Shown here: piece by piece, positions 42,873 through 53,804 of the stretch
Numbering within the stretch: the stretch's first letter is position 1
Layout of the letters: each line of letters starts with the position of its first letter
Origin: Chrysaora quinquecirrha
Taxonomy: Eukaryota; Cnidaria; Scyphozoa; Semaeostomeae; Pelagiidae
Length of the DNA stretch: 64,000 nucleotides
Assembly (NCBI GenBank): GCA_014526335.1
Contig: JACTAT010000149.1
Coordinates: forward strand, 589,614-653,613
Reading direction: 5' to 3'
Notes under the pieces: model-generated
Told to the model about the DNA's origin: nothing
The model's input: only the letters and a program-made list of their open reading frames with translations
Databases searched by the model: none
Translations under genes and position numbers: made by a program

Positions 42873-43095
42873 TATTCTGTTGGGGATTCTTTACGACCTA
42901 GTCAAACGGTCAATCATTTTGTCGATCAAAAGCAAATTTCACATGTTCGATAAAGCTTGATCTTTTGGCCAGGACCTTGCCGTAACTCCCGTTCTTCTGG
43001 GAGTGGCCCCTTTGAATGTATGTAATCTCCCGTTCGTCCCATTGGTACGTCCTCCCTTACCTCCGCGCACTGTAGTAAAGACGCCTTAGGCTTTA

Positions 43096-43231
43096 CACAT
43101 TTTTTTTATAAGAATATCCTAATCTTTGCCGAGGCTCGAACTTTTCCATTATTATTCTTAAATTTCCATTGTTCTTTGGCAATTTTGAGCCTGAATATTC
43201 TTATAGACTGTATTCTTATAAAAAAAGTGTG
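43096..43231. mobile_element. Short MITE of the TTTTTTATAAGAA family
   Basis: About 136 bp. The left end ACACATTTTTTTTATAAGAA pairs with the right end TTCTTATAAAAAAAGTGTGT. It is the most compact complete member seen in the window. Confidence 0.7.
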
Positions 43232-43935
43232 TAGACCAAAATAGTTTTCCAAAGTGGCAAAAATATTGATTTTAGAAATTTAAACAGTAAAGCAATAACA
43301 CACAGGCAAAGGTTAAGAGATTAGCTTATTAATGCTGTTTATATTTGATTTTATTTTCATTTCATCAAACTTCTCGAGTATTTTATTTGCTAAGGCATAT
43401 GAAAATTGTGATTTGAGAATTTGAAGTTGTGGCTCAGAGACAAGGAAACATTTAGATTTGGAAATCACTGTCTTAGTCTGTGTTTACTGGTGAACAGTTG
43501 GCAATTTCTCACGCTAAATCCTTCCGAGTGCTCGACAAACATTGCCTTATACCTTCTATATAATTCCTACTTGTTCTTCCAAAATAGCTTTCAAAGCTAC
43601 TTGGTCTTCTGCTTGTTTAAGAAAGTTAATATTTTCCCTGCCTTATTGCTGTTTTTTGCCTGAAATAATTTCTATGACGCTAAGTAACTTCGTTGAAGAA
43701 CTTCTGTAGAGTCCAAGTAAGGAAGCGAACTCGTTCTGTCTACGCAAACTGTACTACTACCGCTATTGTTTATCTTGCTGTATCCCATGAGCTGATTGGT
43801 GTTCAAAAAACAATACCTATTCAGCTTCACCTTTCTGATTGGTTATTTTTATCCATACCAAGGAATAAATTTCGTATTAGTAGCTACTGTTTTTATGGTG
43901 CCACTCAAAAGACATTTTGTCCTGTGAGGGGGCAC

Positions 43936-44405
43936 TCGTACCACCACAGTAGTGCGTATCCACCACAGCACTACATAGCGTAGTCATGCCAGCGATCCAC
44001 CACTGTGGTGGATACGCACTACTATCATGGGTTTTCCTTGTGGTGGATATAAACGAGCGTGGTGGGCTATTATGCTTGATATGAGGGGTTATTATTCTTG
44101 GTGTTGTAGTATTTTTTGCTTACTCTCGGGGATACCCAGTACTGTGCTGGCCTATTATGCTTGATGTGATGGGTTATTATGTTTGATGTGGTAGCATTTT
44201 TTGCGTACTGTGGTGGATACGCCCTACTGTAGTGGGTTATTATGCTTGATGTGGTGGTATTTTTTGCTTGATGTGGTGGATATCTTGCTTGATGTTGTGG
44301 GTTATTATGCTTGATGTGGTGGGCGTTTTTGGTTGATGTGTGGTGCTGTGGTGCCAAAAATCCACCACAGTAGTGCGTATCGCCGTATCCCCCAACAGTC
44401 GTGCG
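43936..44405. mobile_element. CCACCACAG foldback-type element between DSL genes 1 and 2
   Basis: Repeated CCACCACAGTAGTGCGTATC and its complement, plus TTATTATGCTTGATGTGGTG units. The core CCACCACAGTAGTG unit matches the element at 4450-4935, so the same family is present 39 kb away. No coding capacity. Confidence 0.7.
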
Positions 44406-44739
44406 TGCCGGTTCACTATTATGTGTGTACTGTCCCGGCAAGCGAAGCGAGAGCAAGCGAAGCGACCCTCCTCCGAGGCCCCCAATAGCGCGACGACACA
44501 AAGAATTATCCTCTAAGCATGTCTCTAGGTCAACATAGTCATAGCAAAGTTTGTTGAGCTCTTAATATTACAAATGCTCACGAAATTGCGTCTGGTTTAT
44601 TTAAGAAATCCCGAAACTTTGTGTGATTACTCAACAAGTCACGAATTGGAATGCGTCAGTTCTTATCCAGGATGATCACTCACAACCACCGTGTTGATTT
44701 GCTTCCACCGATGTCTGAACTTGCTCTTGAGAATCAAAA

Positions 44740-47700
44740 ATGATGCAGTTTTCTTATGTTATTGTAACTGTTTTCCTTCTGGCTTTTATTGCAAAGGTAA
44801 GGGTATTGATTATTTGGATTTTAATTGCAGATATATTGAATCTCGTTACAGTTAAGAGCGAACCTTGAAGGGAACAACAAAAAGATCTAGTTCCTAAAAT
44901 TCCTTATTTTTCAAATCTTTTTTATTGAATGGTAGTAATTGTTTGTAGTACCAAAAGTTCCTAAATAATTCCTTGATTTTAACTGCGTATTTAGTGACTA
45001 TTATAAGGCGACGCTTGTGTTATGTGCGAGCAAAGCTGGAAACTTCTAAAGGAAACATTTGATACATGCATAACAATGAATTTACACGCTTTTTTATAAG
45101 AAACCTACCCCACGGCCTAGTTCTTAAAGTTCCTTATTTTTGGGCCTATTTTGAGGCTATTGTAGCTCCAAAAGTTCCTTAATAGTTCCTTGATTTTAAC
45201 TGCACATACAGTGGTCTTAACAATAAAAGATAGACGTTTGCATGTGAGCAAAGCTCGGGACTACTCAAAGAAACATTGGATACATGCTAACGTACAATTT
45301 ATGTGATTTTCGACTGCAAATGAATGGAACCGGCTTTCTAATTCTTGATCATTTGCAGCGATAAAAGCATTCAACATTGAAAAGTTCCTTAATGATTTTC
45401 TCTTTAGTGTATAATCACCCCATGTAATGTCTGTGCAGTACGGTGGGGATGTGCAGTACGGTGGCGGATGTTCAGTACGGTGGGGATACCATGATTGCCG
45501 TGGGGAGGCATCTTGCAGTACGGTGGGGATGTTCAGTACGGTGGGGGATACCATGATTGCCGTGGCGGATGTTCAGTACGGTGGGGGATACCATGATGAC
45601 TGTGGGGATACCATGATTGCCGTGGGGAGGCATCATGATTGCCGTGGCGGATATTCAGTACGGTGGGGGATACCATGATGACTGTGGGGATACCATGATT
45701 GCCGTGGGGAGGCATCTCGGAGTACGGTGGGGATGTTCAGTACGGTGGGGGATACCATGATTGCCGTGGCGGATATTCAGTACGGTGGGGGATACCATGA
45801 TGCCTGTGGGGATACCATGATAGCCGTGGGGAGGCATCATGATTGCCGTGGCGGATATTCAGTACGGTGGGGGATACCATGATGACTGTGGGGATACCAT
45901 GATTGCCGTGGGAGGCATCTCGGAGTACGGTGGCGGATGTTCAGTACGGTGGGGGGATACCATGATTGCCGTGGCGGATATTCAGTACGGTGGGGGGATA
46001 CCATGATGCCTGTGGGGGGATACCAAGATTGCCGTGGGGAGGCATCATGATTGCCGTGGCGGATATTCAGTACGGTGGGGGGATATCTCTGAGTACGGTG
46101 GGGATGTTCAGTACGGTGGGGTAAAATATGATCTAATCAACTAAGTCATGGTAAATCAGAGACGGGGGCTAAATATTTCTGCTTCAGCAACAATCGTCGA
46201 GCCTCTTCAAGCGATATCTTAGCTTCTCAAAGCTCAACGGGATACAAATGGGATACAAGTACTTCGTTTCGCAAATTTTGGTTGATTTCAGTACTCAAAC
46301 GTTCTTGTTTCATTTTTTTTATTACCAAATTGCTAAAGAGCTACTTTGCAGATTGACGAAAATATCAAAATTTAAAATTTCTTTTCCATAGTTTGTTAGT
46401 GTTTCTTAATAGTAAACGGATCTCATGGAATAAAGGCGAATATGTGAAAGAGATGTTTTCACTGTTTAAAAGTACAGCATTTCATGCACAATTTTGCTGT
46501 GGCAAATGCAATTTTAACGAGTATTTGCTGGCAAGCTTTTGAAAACTTTAAAACGAAACAAGATCGTGTACCTTGAGGCTTACGAAAGACGTTGTTTGAA
46601 GTGTAACGTAACCTCTCCAATTGTGGCTCCAATAACAATCACACAATTTGTCTTCTTTGAAGAGCTTTACATTGTGGGATGCGTTTATAAGTTGCAAATA
46701 CTTGTAATATTCATCTTACCAGATTTCAACTAAATACTAAATGAAACCTCCTTCGAAAACAGAGACATTTTCATAAATGTTGATGTCGCTCGTTGCAAAC
46801 TTTATCATTCAAGTTACAATGAATTGTCCAGAGTTTCAGCAATATTTTTGGGTTTTGAGTATCATTCTAATTGTGTAACAAATGGACCGCCAATTCAAGC
46901 AATACTTGCTCAATGCACCAAGTAAGGCTAGCAGTTTGAGTATTGAAATCAACCAAAATTTGCGAAACGAAGTACTTGTATCCCATTTGTATCCCGTTGA
47001 GCTTTGAGAAGCTAAGATATCGCTTGAAGAGGCTCGACGATTGTTGCTGAAGCAGAAATATTTAGCCCCCGTCTCTGATTTACCATGATTTAGTTGATTA
47101 GATCATATTTTACCCCCACCGTACTGAACATCCCCCACCGTACTCAAAGATATCCCCCCACCGTACTGAATATCCGCCACGGCAATCATGATGCCTCCCA
47201 CGGCAATCTTGGTATCCCCCACAGGCATCATGGTATCCCCCACCGTACTGAATATCCGCCACGGCAATCATGGTATCCCCCACCGTACTGAACATCCCCA
47301 CCGTACTCCGAGATGCCTCCCACGGCAATCATGGTATCCCCCACAGTCATCATGGTATCCCCCACCGTACTGAATATCCGCCACGGCAATCATGATGCCT
47401 CCCACGGCTATCATGGTATCCCCACAGGCATCATGGTATCCCCCACCGTACTGAATATCCGCCACGGCAATCATGGTATCCCCCACCGTACTGAACATCC
47501 CCACCGTACTCCAAGATGCCTCCCCACGGCAATCATGGTATCCCCACAGTCATCATGGTATCCCCCACCGTACTGAATATCCGCCACGGCAATCATGATG
47601 CCTCCCACGGCAATCATGGTATCCCCCACAGTCATCATGGTATCCCCCACCGTACTGAACATCCGCCACGGCAATCATGGTATCCCCCACCGTACTGAAC

Positions 47701-49079
47701 ATCCCCACCGTACTGCAAGATGCCTCCCACGGCAATCATGGTATCCCCACCGTACTGAACATCCGCCACCGTACTGCACATCCCCACCGTACTGCACAGA
47801 CATTACATGGGGTGCTTTTGACTGTTATCGTCGTTTATCTGGTTGGTCAATTGAGGCCAATTACCATTGCAAGCGATTCTTGGCGATCTGTTCGCGTGAT
47901 CTTTAAGGCCCACATCCACTGCGTTCGCATTTGCCGTTCGCTGTTCAGGCCGTTCCTTTGCCGTTCGCCTTTCGCTACCGATCAGCGAAAGGCGAACGTG
48001 AGGGGATTTTTGTTTTATACTGAAGGTGAACTTCAAGCTTTGGCTAAAATTCGTTGATTAATTCTGATCCTTCGCTCGGCAAATTCACTCAAAATTAAAA
48101 CTGAGCGAACTCTCCAAATTTACTCATTGAAGACCGTTTTTAAGACCGTGAAAGGTAATTTCTATTCGGCATTGAACTGCGAACAGGAAATTCGCGGAAC
48201 ACCGAATGCGAACGAAGTGGAAATGGGCCTTTAAGGTGCACAAGAATGGGGCTTTAAAGTCGATCCATTCTTTTTCGCACAGGATCTAGAATGTATAAAA
48301 ATCATTTTTTTTCCTTTTTCTGTAGGACTCCTATGGTACAGGCATCTTGTCACTCAAGCTACTGACTTACGAAAACCCATCGCACAAACTAATGAATGGA
48401 AATTGCTGTGATTCTGGTTGTCAACCTTGTGATAACTATTTTAGATTTTGCCTGTCACATGTCGCGTCTACCGACTGCTCCATTGGTTCCCTGTGGACTG
48501 ATTTAGAAGGTGGTGATTCCTTCACTTTTGGAAGCACTATATGGAGAGCAATGGATAGTTATAATTCAGTGGGAAACCCTCTGCTTTTTTCCTTCGATTC
48601 TTGGAACGTAAGTATGAGTGTCGAATTTAGTTTTCATAAGCCGTAACGATCGTACGGTTGTCGCACCACTGTATTAGACAATTTCTGCGATTAATGGAGA
48701 AAGATAGAAACGAAATCGTAGGAATCATGAAAGATGAATCCTATTCTGTCTCAACGATTCTGCAATCAGTTAGTTAGTTAGCTTATTTATTTGTTAGTTT
48801 TTTATTTATTTATTTTGTTAGTTAATTATCTTGTTAGTTAGTTGGTTTATTAGTTAGTTGTTAATTTTCTTGCAGTTGGTTTGTTAGTCAGTTAGTTTTT
48901 TTAGTTAATAACCTAGTAAGTCAGTTAGTTAGTTAATTAATTACTTCATAAATAAGTTAGTTAGTCAGTTAGTTAGTTAGTTAGTTAGTTAGTTAGCTAG
49001 TTAGTTAGGTAGTTAGTTAGTTAGTAAGTTAATTAGTTAGTTATTTAGTTAGTTAGTTAGTTAGCTAGTTAGTTATTTT

Positions 49080-49111
<32 letters not shown>

Positions 49112-49166
49112 TTTACTTAGTAAGTTAATTAGTTACTTATTTAGTTAGTTAGTTAGATAGTTTATG

Positions 49167-49222
<56 letters not shown>

Positions 49223-49355
49223 GGTTAGTTAGCTAGTTAGTTATTTAGTTAGTTAGTTAGTTAGTTAGTTTGTTAGTTAGTTAGTTAGTTACTTACTTAG
49301 TAAGTTAATTAGTTACTTATTTAGTTAGTTAGTTAGTTAGTTAGTTAGTGAGTTT

Positions 49356-49399
<44 letters not shown>

Positions 49400-49416
49400 A
49401 TTTAGTTAGTTATTTG

Positions 49417-49452
<36 letters not shown>

Positions 49453-52059
49453 TTTAGTTATTTAGTTAATTAGTTAATTGTTAGGCCTACATACCAAAAT
49501 TCCCTTGCTGTCCTGTTGTTTTGCAGCTGCTTATTTGGTTGATTACGCTTATCAATTTTAACCTATTTTCAGGGAACTTTTAATTTAAAGATTGAAGTCT
49601 ATGACGCGGATCATAGTATTGATGTAATGAATCACCCTTCAAATGACCATGTTGATACCCTGTCATTAAACGTGACGTACGAAGCAGCACTGAGTCTTGG
49701 CACTGCACAGGCGCAAAGAATCACGCTGCTTGGAAAGCCTAGAGGTCTATTATCTGGACCTAAGCTAGTTGGGGAATTGAGGTAAGACCGATAGCTAGTT
49801 GTTCCTAAAAGTTTTTGGTTCTGGCCTAGGTATTCGATATTTAGGAATGAAGTCATGAAGCTATAATGACCATTCAGTGAAAATTTTTGCAAAAATTTGC
49901 AAGTGTCTATGCCTACACCGAGCTTTATAAATTTGGTTGCTATGGCAAAAGCAACCGAGTAATCAATTTAAGTAAGCAACCGAGTTATTTTTTAATCAAT
50001 GAGAAAATTCCCAGATAACTATTTGGGAAAAGCAAGAAGCGCTAGGCATTCAGCTTTAGTTGATTATTTTTATAGCTGTATAACATAATCTTTGAAAGGA
50101 CCAACCTTACGACTTGGTCCAAATAAGGTTACCGTACCGCAAGTAGGTTCTTTGGACATCAACACCATTACCTTTTTTTCTATTGCAGTGTCTACTGCAA
50201 TACCAACTACATGCTTCCATCATGCGCAGAGTTCTGCATTGATACTGATGATTCTACCGGACATTATCACTGCAACTACACTGCTGGGAAAAAGGAATGC
50301 CTTGTTGGTTGGTATGGGTTAAACTGCAATTTAAAAGTTCCATTTTGTGAGCCAAGAAATGATTCGCTTGGACATTATCGATGTCATGAAAATGGCACAA
50401 AGCAGTGTTTGCCAGGATGGATAAAACCTGAAGAAAATTGCACTGAAGGTATAATTTACATTTATCTTTTTCTTCTTCTGCTTCGTCTTCTTCATCAAAT
50501 TCTTCTTCTACCTTTCCATCTTTCCCTTTATCTTCTTCTCCTTTTTTTTCTTGTTCTCTTCTTCCTTGATCTTCTTCTCCTTGTTATTCATCTTTTTCAT
50601 CATCATCTTCCTCCTCCATCTCCTGTTCTTCATTCTTCTTCTGAGTTCTGCTTCTTCTTCCTTTTCTATTGCGTCTTTGTCCTTTCCTTCCTTTTCTACT
50701 TCCCTTTCTTAATATTCTTTGTTAATATTTGTTAATATAATATTCTCTTTATCATTTTCTTCCTCCTCCTTCTCCTCTTCTTTCTCCAATTCTTGACTGT
50801 GCTCCTCGACCCCCTCTTCTCCTTTTTCTTATCTTCTTCTTATTATTCGACTTTGTCGTCGTTTTCCTCGACCTCCTCCCCGCCTTTTCTTTTCTTCCTC
50901 CATCTTCTTTCTTATGCTTTTCTTCTTCTTCTTCTTCTTCTTCTTCTTCTTCTTCTTCTTCTTCTTCTTCTTCTTCTTTGTCCTTCCTTTCTTTTTCTCT
51001 GTGTCTTTCTCTTCTTCTTCTCTTTGTTCTTCCTTCATCTTTGTCCCCTTATTATTCTTCTTAGTCATCATTATCTTCCTCTTCAATCTCCTTTTCACTT
51101 ATTATCGTCTTCCCCGCCTTGTTATTCATCTGCGTTGCCATCTTTCTTCCCCCTCCTTCTTCTCCTCTTTTTCTTTCACTTCTCTTCTTTTTTTGTTGTA
51201 TTCTTTGTTGATATCTCTCATCATCATTATCAACTTCATTTTCTTAGCGTTTCCTTTTCTTTCGATAGCTGTCGCGAAAACAGAGTCATCGAGTCCAACC
51301 TACAGCAGTATTGTGATCTCTAGCACTCGAAGAGCAACAATGGCGAGTATACACACACAACCATTGACTAGAAGTACCAATCTACGATTATCTCACTCAG
51401 CTACAACTACAGCTATATCTATATCTGCAGCTATATCTATGTCTGTATTGTCATTTGCAACTATATTTGCCGACCCTTCAAAGACAATTGAGTCAAAATA
51501 CTTTTCGATATCTACTGAGAGTGCAAACTCATCGCTTGCCAGCAAAAAAGCATCTTTAAAAAGTCCAGAGACATTATCAACAAACTTGGAGTATCGTATT
51601 AGCTTAACGAGGACTTCGAATCAGAAAATAATGTCGTCTTACGCTTCTGAATGGACAAAAAGGCACACTTCTATTAGCTCAACGTTCCCAGTTCGTGCAG
51701 TAAATACAAGCAACAACGATAGGCCTTTAAATGGGTTGCCAATTGTTGCAACTACTCCGTCAGGTATCGATGGTAATACTACTGCTCCGTATGCCAAAAC
51801 AGCATCAAAATTTGCATCAATATCAGCATCACTTCACACCACTACTGATACAAGTCCTGTTACTTCAAATTCGCTGTCTTCTTCAACTCAACCGTCATCT
51901 ATGTTTAGTCAATCTGTTACGCCAAGGACAAACATAAAATCTGGAAAGGGACAAGGTCGACATGAAGGTCTTCTTTGGCTAATCCTATTGGCTGTTCCAG
52001 TTATATTTTTCACTTTTGCTATTGTCTACCTGTACCAAACTAATCACCGCAAAAGGTAG
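44740..52059 (+). CDS. EGF-less Notch-ligand-like membrane protein with two DSL modules
   Basis: Exons 44740-44796, 48326-48607, 49573-49781, 50189-50448 and 51269-52059. They sum to 1599 nt, in frame, 532 residues. Exon 1 is a signal peptide (MMQFSYVIVTVFLLAFIAK); ATG at 44740 and 44743 are both possible. Exon 2 is a good MNNL domain (GILSLKLLTYENPSHK, NCCDSGC, CDNYFRFCL, DSFTFGST). Exon 3 is C2-like (FNLKIEVYDADH). Exon 4 has a canonical DSL (VYCNTNYMLPSC...GHYHC...WYGLNC) and a second module (CEPRNDSLGHYRC). Exon 5 is a Ser/Thr-rich stalk, a transmembrane helix (LLWLILLAVPVIFFTFAIVY) and a very short tail ending HRKR before TAG. A donor-like AAAAG/GTAGGA overlaps the stop, so a spliced cytoplasmic exon as in the paralogues is possible. 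Intron phases match DSL genes 1 and 3. Confidence 0.86.
45417..47813. mobile_element. 2.4-kb foldback element with GTACGGTGGGGGAT tandem arms
   Basis: The arms are inverted copies: left about 45417-46301, right about 46930-47813. The outermost sequence ACCCCATGTAATGTCTGTGC pairs with its complement ending CATTACATGGGGT. Outer arm parts are tandem units of TTCAGTACGGTGGGGGATAC and CATGATTGCCGTGG. Inner parts are non-repetitive but still pair (CAGAGACGGGGGCTAAATAT and AACGGGATACAAATGGGATA with their complements). The loop is about 630 bp. It sits in intron 1 of DSL gene 2. Repeat-derived open frames are artefacts. Structure recalls foldback/TU-type elements. Confidence 0.88.
48770..49485. repeat. 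(TTAG)n tetranucleotide array in an intron
   Basis: More than 650 bp of TTAGTTAGTTAG with interspersed TTATT, TTAAT and TTACT variants, filling the intron between the MNNL and C2-like exons of DSL gene 2. It is the same intron that carries the ACTTT array in DSL gene 1. Confidence 0.93.
50455..51230. repeat. Pyrimidine-rich (TTC)n tract in an intron
   Basis: CT-rich low-complexity DNA with a pure (TTC)n run at about 50920-50977. It fills the intron between the DSL exon and the stalk exon of DSL gene 2. It leaves Phe/Ser/Leu-rich frames open, one of which runs into the stalk exon; the acceptor CGATAG at 51268 marks the real exon start. Confidence 0.9.
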
Positions 52060-52216
52060 GATTTTGAGTGACTTTTCGAACAGAAAATATTTAACAAATT
52101 TAAATAATATTTTCATCCCATTCTTACCCGCTCCTAATACCGATACTTAGAGAAACTGTTCCTACCCTTCTTGACTGTCAATCTAAGCCTTGAAAAATAA
52201 GAGAATATTTGAAATA

Positions 52217-52836
52217 GACCTTTTCAAAGAGGTCTGGGTTTAGTGCGACATTTTTCTGGAAAATGGTGGACATCTCGAGTAAGGGAATCCTCTCCACGTG
52301 CAACGACCGGGACTGCGGTCGCTTTAGGAGAGGTGGTGCAGCGAGTTTTGCTTCACATTCACGAATAATGAAAGACAAAGTGAGAAAAGGAATCTGTGAC
52401 AGTAGATATTGAAAATATCTGCAGAAATCACCCATGATAAAAGAAAATTCTTTATTATATGCCTCCTTGAGCAGATGCGCTAGGCCCGGGGGGTATCACC
52501 CATATCTATGGGTACGGGGTGTGCCATTTTTGAAGTACCTTTTTAAGGCTGGTAAATACTTTTTAGAATTTTCATAAATTTTTGGGTCAAATTTTCATTA
52601 CAAAAATGGAACACCCCCGTTACTGATGTATTGAAGTTAACCCCCCCCGGGCGCTAAGACTTGAATCATTTCTTTCACTTTTCCTCCAATGAAACTTGAA
52701 TTTGAAGAAGAACCTGCTGCACTACCTCTCTCGAAGCGAATGCAACAGAAATTGTTGCGCATGGAGAGGATCCCCTTACTCAAGATGACCGGCATCTTCC
52801 ATAAAAGGTAGCATTTATCCAGACCGCTATGAAAAG
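52217..52836. mobile_element. MITE with AAAGAGGTCTGGGT ends, copy 3, carrying a nested insertion
   Basis: Starts CCTTTTCAAAGAGGTCTGGG and ends near CATTTATCCAGACCGCTATG. It shares GGAATCCTCTCCACGTGC and the inner complement with copies 1 and 2. It is longer because another sequence is inserted at about 52480-52662, bounded by CCCGGGGGG and CCCCCCCGGG. Confidence 0.75.
52480..52662. mobile_element. Small element nested in a MITE
   Basis: GCGCTAGGCCCGGGGGGTAT at one side and CCCCCCCCGGGCGCTAAG at the other form an inverted pair. Sequence homologous to the other MITE copies resumes on both sides, so this is a later insertion. Confidence 0.55.
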
Positions 52837-53376
52837 CCTCCGTCTATTTTAGGCACTTTTGACAATATTTCTGCTTTGCTTTTTTATTTTTGTATCCAAA
52901 TTATTGCTTGTCCTCTTCTGTGAAGACATCGAAAAATTTCCCAGCCCTTTCCATTCAGAATCTTTGACAATAACTTTTTCAATATTTTCCCACCCAATCC
53001 TGGCTATTCCTATTCCCTACAACAGAGCATCACGTAGCCTTCTTGATTTATCGAAATTTTCTACAATTTTTCTAGAATTTCAAGAGTACATTCAGAAATC
53101 ATGCACCCGCGTTCTGTTCGTTTGACACTCGTCAATGTGAAACCAACAACAACAACGAAGTCATCATTAACAACAACAACAACATTGATGGCAACCTGAA
53201 CAGCAACAACAACACTGAGGACAGCAGTAGCAGCAAAACATACTGAAAATTTCTAATCAGATAAGACTAATTGCTCTCCGGTAAGTCCTCTTACATATTC
53301 CCAAATATCTTTCATTTCTCAAAAACGAAATTCATAACCTCACAAGCAATACTACGATTTTTTTCCGTAAATTGTT

Positions 53377-53722
53377 CATATAGGCCGAATACGAATTTGT
53401 GCTCATGCGATATGAGCCTAACTGCATGCGTTTCGGTACCTTAGGCCAGGTACCAACCTTACATAGTAATATGCAAGACTTCGGTACTCGTGTGATACGA
53501 GTCTAAAACTCACGCAGTTACTCACTAGTCAGCCCAGCTCCGGTGGTCGTGTGATTAGCACTTGTGCTTCTCACGCAATAAACCCCGGTTCGATTCTCAC
53601 ACATGTCACTGATGAGCTCCAATAAGAGCGAAACGCGTCTGGCATTTGAGAATGGGGCGGCTGGTGAAATTCTTCATATAGGCCGAATACGAATTTGTGC
53701 TCATGCGATATGAGCCTAACCT
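53377..53722. repeat. Two direct 48-bp repeats flanking a tRNA-like Pol III promoter
   Basis: TTCATATAGGCCGAATACGA and the next 28 bases occur at about 53375-53423 and 53673-53720, nearly identical. Between them GGTGGTCGTGTGATTAGCAC and GGTTCGATTC resemble tRNA A and B boxes. It may be a tandem or partial SINE. It lies just outside the 3' end of DSL gene 3. Confidence 0.55.
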
Positions 53723-53804
53723 ATCTCTGGATCGGACCAGAGCCGATCCAGTTAACCTCATGTCAACCGGGTCTTAGTTTCTGTTCGAAGTATTAAGATA
53801 CCCA

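Noticed and set aside
45427..47735. Many short frames with QYGG or HRTEHP repeats
   Set aside because: Products of the tandem units in the foldback arms, in all phases and on both strands.
48770..49485. (TTAG)n array considered as telomeric
   Set aside because: It is internal to an intron, has a tetranucleotide period and many variants, and is not a known telomere repeat.
50457..51268. Phe/Ser/Leu-rich continuation of the DSL gene 2 frames
   Set aside because: Intronic (TTC)n tract. The donor at 50449 and acceptor at 51268 restore frame exactly.
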